Of a stretch of DNA of 45,915 nt, positions 39,749-45,915 are shown in pieces (positions within the stretch are counted from its first letter, which is position 1; each line of letters begins with the position of its first letter). Source of the stretch: Desulfobacterales bacterium (GTDB lineage: Bacteria > Desulfobacterota > Desulfobacteria > Desulfobacterales > JAFDCJ01); contig JASJCE010000016.1 of the NCBI GenBank assembly GCA_030066155.1, forward strand, positions 1 to 45,915. The letters run 5' to 3'. The translations under genes and the position numbers were made by a program. Under the pieces are notes generated by a model. The model was not told where the DNA came from. It did no database searches and worked only from the letters and a program-made list of their open reading frames with translations.

Positions 39749-42298
39749 ATGAAAAATTTTCAAACTTTCCAGGTGCATCCCAATATTCCGTCGAATCTCG
39801 CATTTCTTGAAGCGCTCTCTCGCAATATGTGGTGGTGCTGGAAAAAAGACGCCATCGAGCTGTTTCGCCGGATTGATCCGCCGCGCTGGGTGGAGTCCGG
39901 TCGCAACCCGATCGCTTTTCTGGCCAAGATTCCCCAGAGGCGCTTTGAACAACTGGCCCGGGACGACGGCTATCTGTCCCACATTGAGCGCGTTAAAGAC
40001 GAGTTTCAAAACTGGGTTCTGAATCCAACCAACGGCCAGCAGCGCCCGTTCAATGAAAACGAAACCGTCGCCTACTTTTCGATGGAATTCGGCCTGCACG
40101 AGAGTCTGCCGCTGTTTGCGGGGGGCCTTGGCATCCTCGCCGGCGATCATCTTAAAGCAGCCTCCAATCTGGCGCTGCCGCTGACCGGCATTGGCCTCAT
40201 GTACCGTGAAGGATATTTCCGTCAGTATCTGAACCAGGAGGGATGGCAGCAGGAAGAATATCCACGGACGGATATCTTCAGCCTTCCAGCAGATCGGGTT
40301 CAGGATACCGACGGAAACGATCTGACAGTGTCCATCGAAGGGCCGGACGGAACGATTCGTGCCATCGTCTGGAAAATCACGGTCGGTCGCATCGCCCTTT
40401 ACCTGTTGGACACCAACTTAGCCGAAAACTCGTCCAGCGCACGTGAAATCACGGCGCGATTGTACGCCGGAGACAACAAAGTCCGTCTGGCTCAGGAAAT
40501 GCTTCTGGGCCTGGGCGGTATGCAGGCGCTGGCGGCGATGGGAATCAACGTCAAAGTGTTGCATATGAACGAAGGTCACTCGGCTTTCGCAAGTTTGCAG
40601 CGTCTGGCTCAAATCATGGCTGGTTACCAGGTTGATCTAAAAACAGCGCTCGAAATCATTCCACGCACCACGGTGTTTACCACCCACACACCGGTGGCAG
40701 CGGGTCACGATGAGTTTCCGCTGGATATGGTCAAGCCCTATTTAAAGCCGCTGGAGGAGAAGTTGAAGGTCACGACCGAGGAAATTTTATCCTGGGGCCA
40801 GCCGGAAGGGTCCAACAACGATGCACCGCTGTCGATGTTCATTCTGGCGTTGCAGATGTCGGCCTACTGCAACGGGGTGAGTAAACTGCACGGCACCGTG
40901 GCACGGCGGATGTGGTCCTTTGTGTGGCCCCAGAGACCCGAGGAGGAAGTGCCGATCTCCTATGTCACCAATGGAATTCATGTTCCGACATTCGTATCCC
41001 AGGAATTGGCCTATTTGTTTGATCGCTACCTGGGGCCGGAGTGGCATTTAAGTTCCCGCAAGTCGGAAAATATCACCCGCGTTGGCGAGATATACGACGA
41101 AGAATTGTGGCGCAGCCACGAAATGAATCGCTCGCGTCTGGTTCGTACCTGTCGCAAGCAGTTGGTAAAGCAGTATGAGAGGCGCAACGCGCCCCGCAAT
41201 GTGCTCGAAGCCGTCGAATCTGCTCTCGACCCGGATACCTTAACCGTTGCTTTTGCCCGCCGCTTTGCAACCTATAAACGGGCCAATTTGCTGCTGCGTG
41301 ATGAAGAACGCCTGGAGTCGATCATCAACAATAAAGACTATCCGGTTCAATTTATTTTCGCCGGCAAAGCACATCCCAAAGATGATGAGGGCAAAGAGTT
41401 GATCAAAAAACTGTTCCAGTTTGCAAGTCGAGCCGATGTCCGCGACAGAATCGTCTTTCTGGAAGACTACGATATGCACCTGGCCCGCCATCTCCTGCAG
41501 GGCGCGGATGTATGGCTCAATACCCCCCGGCGACCCTTTGAAGCCTGCGGCACTTCAGGCATGAAAGCGGCAATTAACGGCGTGCTGAATGTCAGTATCC
41601 TCGATGGTTGGTGGTGTGAGGGCTACTCCGAGGAAAGGGGATGGCGCATCGGTAACGGCGAGGAATATGAAGACCACAGCTACCAGGATGCCGTCGAGAG
41701 CCAGGCCTTCTACAATGTCCTGGAAAACGAAGTCATACCGTGTTTCTACGATCGCAAAAACGGTGACCTGCCCGCCTGCTGGCTTAAAAAAATGAAGGAA
41801 TCAATGAAAATGGCCATGAAATCATTTTGCAGCCTGCGGATGGTGTCGGACTACGAAAAGCGCTACTACAACCCATCGGCCGAGCGCTGGGACCTGCTGC
41901 TGGCCGACAGCGCAGCCGAAGCCACCAAATTGACGGATCAGCTCGAGCGGTTGCGCACCCACTGGAAAGAGATTCAGATCAAGCAGCCGGTAAGGCAGGC
42001 CCAGGAGCCATACCATGTCGGCGATGCGTTTCAGGTAACGGCGGAAGTTCAGCTGGGGGAACTGACGCCGGACGAGGTCGATGTGGAGCTTTTCTACGGC
42101 AACCTGAAATCTCTGGAGGAGCTTACCGCCAGCCATGTCAAACCGATGGCCGTTCAGCAGGAACTGGGTGACGGCGGCTACGTGTACGGCTGCGTCCTGA
42201 ATTGCGAGGTATCGGGTAGATTTGGCTTCACGGTCAGGATATCACCACGCGGGGACGAACGAATTAAATCCATCCCCCGGCTGATGACGTGGGCTTGA
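39749..42298 (+). CDS. glgP: Alpha-glucan (glycogen) phosphorylase with DUF3417 N-terminus
   Basis: The enzyme releases glucose 1-phosphate from glycogen ends. The 849-residue protein is of the short GlgP form with an N-terminal DUF3417 domain (LEALSRNMWWCWKKDAIELF, about 19-38). The phosphorylase core includes EFGLHESLPLFAGGLGILAG and the PLP site EACGTSGMKAAINGVLNVS with Lys606 as the Schiff-base lysine. The C-terminal about 100 residues are a beta-rich extension. The start has AAGGATA at proper distance. It is followed by glgA after 85 bases; glucose 1-phosphate from it can also feed the nearby UDP-glucose pyrophosphorylase. Confidence 0.94.
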   Translation: MKNFQTFQVHPNIPSNLAFLEALSRNMWWCWKKDAIELFRRIDPPRWVESGRNPIAFLAKIPQRRFEQLARDDGYLSHIERVKDEFQNWVLNPTNGQQRPFNENETVAYFSMEFGLHESLPLFAGGLGILAGDHLKAASNLALPLTGIGLMYREGYFRQYLNQEGWQQEEYPRTDIFSLPADRVQDTDGNDLTVSIEGPDGTIRAIVWKITVGRIALYLLDTNLAENSSSAREITARLYAGDNKVRLAQEMLLGLGGMQALAAMGINVKVLHMNEGHSAFASLQRLAQIMAGYQVDLKTALEIIPRTTVFTTHTPVAAGHDEFPLDMVKPYLKPLEEKLKVTTEEILSWGQPEGSNNDAPLSMFILALQMSAYCNGVSKLHGTVARRMWSFVWPQRPEEEVPISYVTNGIHVPTFVSQELAYLFDRYLGPEWHLSSRKSENITRVGEIYDEELWRSHEMNRSRLVRTCRKQLVKQYERRNAPRNVLEAVESALDPDTLTVAFARRFATYKRANLLLRDEERLESIINNKDYPVQFIFAGKAHPKDDEGKELIKKLFQFASRADVRDRIVFLEDYDMHLARHLLQGADVWLNTPRRPFEACGTSGMKAAINGVLNVSILDGWWCEGYSEERGWRIGNGEEYEDHSYQDAVESQAFYNVLENEVIPCFYDRKNGDLPACWLKKMKESMKMAMKSFCSLRMVSDYEKRYYNPSAERWDLLLADSAAEATKLTDQLERLRTHWKEIQIKQPVRQAQEPYHVGDAFQVTAEVQLGELTPDEVDVELFYGNLKSLEELTASHVKPMAVQQELGDGGYVYGCVLNCEVSGRFGFTVRISPRGDERIKSIPRLMTWA

Positions 42299-42325
42299 AA
42301 CAGGTAAAAAAAGTTTTGCTTATAT

Positions 42326-42355
42326 TTGAATTTAATGTAAAAAAGACTGTATATT
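42326..42355 (+). promoter_or_regulatory. Candidate promoter for glgA
   Basis: TTGAAT (42326-42331) and TATATT (42350-42355) are 18 bases apart in the 85-base gap between glgP and glgA, 29 bases before the start codon. It may let glgA be transcribed apart from glgP. Confidence 0.4.
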
Positions 42356-42383
42356 CACGCAAAAAAACTGAAAGGCAAAGGCT

Positions 42384-43952
42384 ATGGCCGAAATGCCCTG
42401 CAATCCCCGGATCCTGGTCGTAACCCCGGAGGTCACCTATTTGCCCCATCGTATGGGGGGATTAGCCTCTTTTTATACGGCCAAAGCCGGAGGTCTGGCT
42501 GATGTGTCGGCCGCATTAATCAGCAGTCTGTTCAAACAGGGGGCCGATGTCCATATGGCCATGCCGGACTATCGCTCTTTATTTCGGGATAAACTCGCCC
42601 CGGTTCTAAAAAAAGAAATCAACCGGGTTCAACGCAAAATGCCTGACGACCGGGTACATCTGGCTGAAGATCGTGCGTTTTACTATACCAATCGGGTCTA
42701 CTCCCTGTATGGAGAGGAAAACATCAAGCTGTCACTGGCTTTCCAGCGGGAAGTCATCAATAATATCGTGCCGCGGGTCCAACCTGACCTGATCCACTGC
42801 AACGATTGGATGACGGGGCTTATCCCGGCCATGGCCCGGGAGCTGGATATCCCCTGTCTCTTCACCATCCACAATGTTCACACGGTTAAAACGTCCCTGG
42901 CGGCAATTGAAGACAGGGGCATCGACGGTGCATCGTTCTGGCAGAATTTATATTTTGACAACATGGCGACTAACTATGAACAGAGCCGCGACCACAATCC
43001 GGTGGATCTGTTGACCAGTGGAATATTCGCTGCTCACTTTGTCAACGTCGTCAGCCCGACATTTTTGACTGAAATCGTAAACGGCGTACACCCGTTTATT
43101 GAAGCGCCGATCCGCCGGGAGTTGACCCATAAGGTCGACGCCGATTGTGCAGCCGGAATCCTGAACGCTCCCGACCCATCCTTTGACCCCCAAAATGACA
43201 AAGATCTGGTCAGAGAATACGGCCCGGACGACCATATTAACGGAAAAAAAGAAAACAAACGCTACCTCCAGCAGAAGCTGGGGTTGATCCAGGATGATCG
43301 CGCACCGGTCTTCTTCTGGCCTTCCCGCCTGGATCCCGTTCAGAAGGGGTGCCAGCTGCTGGCTGATATTTTCTACGATGTCATTTCCAATTACTGGCAG
43401 CAGAACCTGCAGGTCGTGTTTGTTGCCAACGGCGATTACAAAATGGTGTTCAGGGATATCGTCAACCACCACGGCTTTCACCAGCGCGTGGCGATATGCG
43501 ACTTCAGCAACGAACTTGAACATCTCTGCTACGGTGCATCGGACTTTATGCTGATGCCATCCCGCTTTGAACCCTGCGGGTTGCCGCAAATGATTGCACC
43601 CATCTACGGTTCCCTCCCGATCGCCCATGATACCGGCGGTATCCATGACACAATTGTGCACCTGGATGCGGAGCAGAACACCGGAAACGGTTTTCTATTT
43701 AAGACCTTCGACGCCAACGGTCTGAAATGGGCCATTAACCAGGCCATGGCCTTTTACAATATGCCCGGAAAAACCAGGACACTGCAAATAAAGCGCATCA
43801 TGCAGAAAAGTGCGGCAACATTTACGCATGCCAATACAGCGACACAGTACATTAAACTGTATGAGAAAATGCTTAAGCGTCCACTGGTCGACCAGAATCT
43901 GGACCCGGTCTGTGTTGATGAATCCATTGAAGAGAAGACAAATAACACCTGA
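42384..43952 (+). CDS. glgA: Glycogen synthase (GT5 family)
   Basis: The enzyme elongates alpha-1,4-glucan chains from a nucleotide sugar. The 522-residue protein has a GT-B fold with the N-terminal loop AKAGGLADVSAAL (33-45, Lys34), HCNDWMTGLIPAMA, and the C-terminal SRFEPCGLPQMIAPIYGSLP with Glu396. Compared with E. coli-type GlgA it has about a dozen extra residues before the K-x-G-G-L loop (TYLPHRMGGLASFY). Whether it uses ADP-glucose or UDP-glucose cannot be decided from the sequence; no glgC lies in the window, whereas a UDP-glucose pyrophosphorylase does. The ribosome binding site is AAAGGCAAAGG. Confidence 0.92.
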   Translation: MAEMPCNPRILVVTPEVTYLPHRMGGLASFYTAKAGGLADVSAALISSLFKQGADVHMAMPDYRSLFRDKLAPVLKKEINRVQRKMPDDRVHLAEDRAFYYTNRVYSLYGEENIKLSLAFQREVINNIVPRVQPDLIHCNDWMTGLIPAMARELDIPCLFTIHNVHTVKTSLAAIEDRGIDGASFWQNLYFDNMATNYEQSRDHNPVDLLTSGIFAAHFVNVVSPTFLTEIVNGVHPFIEAPIRRELTHKVDADCAAGILNAPDPSFDPQNDKDLVREYGPDDHINGKKENKRYLQQKLGLIQDDRAPVFFWPSRLDPVQKGCQLLADIFYDVISNYWQQNLQVVFVANGDYKMVFRDIVNHHGFHQRVAICDFSNELEHLCYGASDFMLMPSRFEPCGLPQMIAPIYGSLPIAHDTGGIHDTIVHLDAEQNTGNGFLFKTFDANGLKWAINQAMAFYNMPGKTRTLQIKRIMQKSAATFTHANTATQYIKLYEKMLKRPLVDQNLDPVCVDESIEEKTNNT

Positions 43953-43960
43953 TTTTTCGC

Positions 43961-44228
43961 AAGAGCGGCGCTTCTGGCCAAAAAAAAAGCCAGTATGATC
44001 TATGAAGAAACTCTAAATTTCGAAAGAAAAAGAGGAATGGATTCTTATCTTAAAGAAAAATATTGGACAGGATCGACAGGATCATTTGGATAATGCGGCC
44101 TTCGGCCGAAAGGCCCCTCGCCGCAGGCGAAAAAAATCCTGATAATCCTGTAGATCCTGTCTAAATTTACATAATAAAAATCGAATCCATTCCACAATCC
44201 TTTCATCTTTTTGAAGTTTCATAAGAGC
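43961..44228 (+). repeat. Palindromic intergenic element, copy B
   Basis: The 268-base element fills the gap between glgA and glgB. It has the hairpin core CTGGC-loop-GCCAG (43974-43993), inverted 11-mers GGAATGGATTC (44034-44044) and GAATCCATTCC (44183-44193), inner inverted GACAGGATC arms, a 41-base double-hairpin centre (44095-44135) identical to copy A, and an end GAAGTTTCATAAGAGC (44213-44228). No coding sequence is present. Confidence 0.88.
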
Positions 44229-44244
44229 ACATCAATTTATAATC

Positions 44245-45915
44245 ATGTCATCCGCCTCGAATCATACACAAAACGACGAGCCGGACAAAAAAGCCATGGA
44301 TCCACTGGATCAGGCCCTGCAACATGACCCCGGCCTGAAACCCTTTCGCAAAATCATTTCCAAACGCCTTGCCAAAATTGAAACGGTAATGTCCGGCCTG
44401 ACGGCAAACCAGATCAGTCTGTCCGATTTTGCTTCCGGACATGAATTTTTCGGACTTCATTTTCGGGACAATAGCTGGGTTCTGCGGGAATGGGCCCCCA
44501 ATGCGGAGCACATTTTCCTGATCGGGGATATGACAGACTGGCAGGAAAAAGAATCCTTTGCGTTTCAGCATCGGGATCGGGAAAACGTCTGGGAAATCCG
44601 CCTGCCGGCCGATAAAATGAAGCACCAGGACCTGTATCGGCTTCGCATCCACTGGCCCGGTGGAGCGGGAGATCGCATCCCGGCCTATGCCCGGCGGGTC
44701 GTTCAGGACCCGCGAACGAAGATATTTAACGCTCAGGTCTGGAATCCCCCATCCGTTTATAAATGGATTTGTCCTGATTTTCGTTGCCCGCCAGAGGCCC
44801 CATTGATTTATGAGGCTCATATCGGGATGGCCCAGGACAAAGAGGGCATCGGTTCCTATCAGGAATTTACCCGGCATGTTTTGCCCCGGATCGCAGCATC
44901 CGGCTACAACGCCATCCAGTTGATGGCCGTTCAAGAACACCCGTACTACGGATCTTTCGGCTATCAGGTTTCCAATTTTTTTGCCGCATCATCCCGTTTC
45001 GGAACACCGGATGATTTGAAACAGTTAGTCGATAAAGCCCATTTATCGGGCCTGTCCGTACTGATGGACATCGTTCATTCCCATGCCGTATCCAATGAAA
45101 ATGAGGGTCTAAGCCGATTTGACGGCACTCTCTATCAATATTTTCACAACGGCGAGCGTGGATTGCATCCCCTCTGGGACTCCCGCTGTTTTGATTACGG
45201 CAAATATCAGGTCCTGCATTTTTTACTTTCCAACTGCCGCTTCTGGCTGGATGAGTACCGTTTCGACGGCTTTCGCTTCGACGGTATTACCTCCATGCTT
45301 TATCTGCATCATGGCATGAGCCGGGCATTTACATCCTACGACGACTACTTCGGGCCGGATGTTGATGAAGACGCTCTGACCTATCTGGCGCTCGCCAATC
45401 GGCTGATCCACGATCTGCGGCCGGATGCCATTACGATTGCCGAGGATGTCAGTGGCATGCCGGGATTGGCGGCCCCCCAAAAAAGGGGCGGCTACGGATT
45501 TAATTACCGCTTTGCCATGGGGGTACCCGATTACTGGATTAAATTAACCAAAGAAGTGGCCGATGAGCACTGGCCGGTGGGACATTTGTGGTATGAACTG
45601 ACCAATCGCCGCGCCGATGAAAGAACCATCAGTTACGCCGAGTCCCACGATCAGGCGCTGGTGGGGGATAAGTCTCTGATTTTTAGACTGATCGATGCCG
45701 TCATGTATGAACATATGGGGATCGACGACGATCATATTGCCGTCGACCGCGGCATGGCGTTGCACAAAATGATCCGTTTGATAACGCTGGCCACTGCCGG
45801 AGCAGGCTATTTGAATTTCATGGGCAATGAATTCGGACACCCGGAGTGGATCGATTTTCCGAGGGAAGGCAACAACTGGTCGTACAAACATGCCCGCCGC
45901 CAGTGGCATCTGGTG
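44245..45915 (+). CDS. glgB: 1,4-alpha-glucan branching enzyme, GH13_8 (eukaryote-like) type, 3' end outside window
   Basis: The enzyme introduces alpha-1,6 branches into glycogen. The frame is open for 557 codons and runs off the window, so the C-terminal beta domain is missing only because of the cut. Visible parts: a CBM48 domain (about 65-165, FFGLHFRDNSWVLREWAPNA), then the GH13 barrel with YEAHIGM, DIVHSHAVSN, nucleophile-type Asp346 (RFDGFRFDGITS), Glu400 (TIAEDVSG) and Asp469 (YAESHDQAL). The residue pattern around 215-350 is close to human and plant branching enzymes, not to E. coli GlgB. ATG at 44245 has no clear ribosome binding site; ATG at 44296 is an alternative. The start is 16 bases from repeat copy B. 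Confidence 0.92.
   Translation, partial: MSSASNHTQNDEPDKKAMDPLDQALQHDPGLKPFRKIISKRLAKIETVMSGLTANQISLSDFASGHEFFGLHFRDNSWVLREWAPNAEHIFLIGDMTDWQEKESFAFQHRDRENVWEIRLPADKMKHQDLYRLRIHWPGGAGDRIPAYARRVVQDPRTKIFNAQVWNPPSVYKWICPDFRCPPEAPLIYEAHIGMAQDKEGIGSYQEFTRHVLPRIAASGYNAIQLMAVQEHPYYGSFGYQVSNFFAASSRFGTPDDLKQLVDKAHLSGLSVLMDIVHSHAVSNENEGLSRFDGTLYQYFHNGERGLHPLWDSRCFDYGKYQVLHFLLSNCRFWLDEYRFDGFRFDGITSMLYLHHGMSRAFTSYDDYFGPDVDEDALTYLALANRLIHDLRPDAITIAEDVSGMPGLAAPQKRGGYGFNYRFAMGVPDYWIKLTKEVADEHWPVGHLWYELTNRRADERTISYAESHDQALVGDKSLIFRLIDAVMYEHMGIDDDHIAVDRGMALHKMIRLITLATAGAGYLNFMGNEFGHPEWIDFPREGNNWSYKHARRQWHLV

Overview
The window comes from a mesophilic sulfate-reducing bacterium of the Desulfobacterota, most likely Desulfobacterales. 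This rests on a complete dsrA-dsrB-dsrD-dsrN cluster, a tetraheme cytochrome c3, a tungsten-type aldehyde ferredoxin oxidoreductase module, molybdopterin genes and a eukaryote-like glycogen enzyme set. No species can be named from the sequence alone. I see no rRNA, tRNA, CRISPR array, phage or insertion-sequence transposase.

Layout. (1) 168-8988, all on the minus strand: a short TetR-type regulator, a 1054-residue fusion of putrescine aminotransferase (PatA/YgjG type) with aldehyde ferredoxin oxidoreductase (AOR), a four-cluster ferredoxin, and the polyamine ABC transporter PotA-PotB-PotC-PotD. Read together, this looks like a polyamine uptake and oxidation module in which the aminoaldehyde is handed within one polypeptide to a tungstoenzyme that reduces ferredoxin. 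It is the most interesting system here. (2) 9351-13007, plus strand: a translationally coupled signalling trio (PAS histidine kinase, REC-HDOD protein, REC-PP2C phosphatase). (3) 13119-15862: molybdopterin genes moaB, mobA, moaE-like and moaC. (4) 15931-19034: mltA and tatA/B-tatC. (5) 19376-19864: cytochrome c3. (6) 20077-27511, minus strand: the dsr cluster. A methyltransferase carrying a DsrD-like winged helix is coupled to dsrN; dsrD, dsrB and dsrA follow, with an unrecognised protein and a TPR protein upstream of dsrA. (7) 27717-31408: a DapA-family aldolase, a YkgJ-type cysteine-cluster protein and ilvE. (8) 31520-34911: a eukaryote-type UDP-glucose pyrophosphorylase, and a CdaA-CdaR (c-di-AMP synthase) fusion with a DUF2914 protein. 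(9) 35145-45915, plus strand: glycogen metabolism (bifunctional debranching enzyme, phosphorylase, synthase, branching enzyme); the last gene runs off the window.

A second layer of structure runs through the gaps. At least 21 tandem tracts have a strict period of seven bases, each with its own consensus, almost all between genes. One 22-unit tract lies in frame inside dsrN, and another forms the 3' end of mobA. In addition, a palindromic intergenic element occurs in two copies (upstream of tatA/B and of glgB), a related hairpin core occurs a third time beside the AOR fusion, and two other intergenic words recur. The heptamer tracts resemble in type the heptanucleotide short tandemly repeated repetitive (STRR) sequences known from cyanobacteria; I do not know of a description for this lineage.
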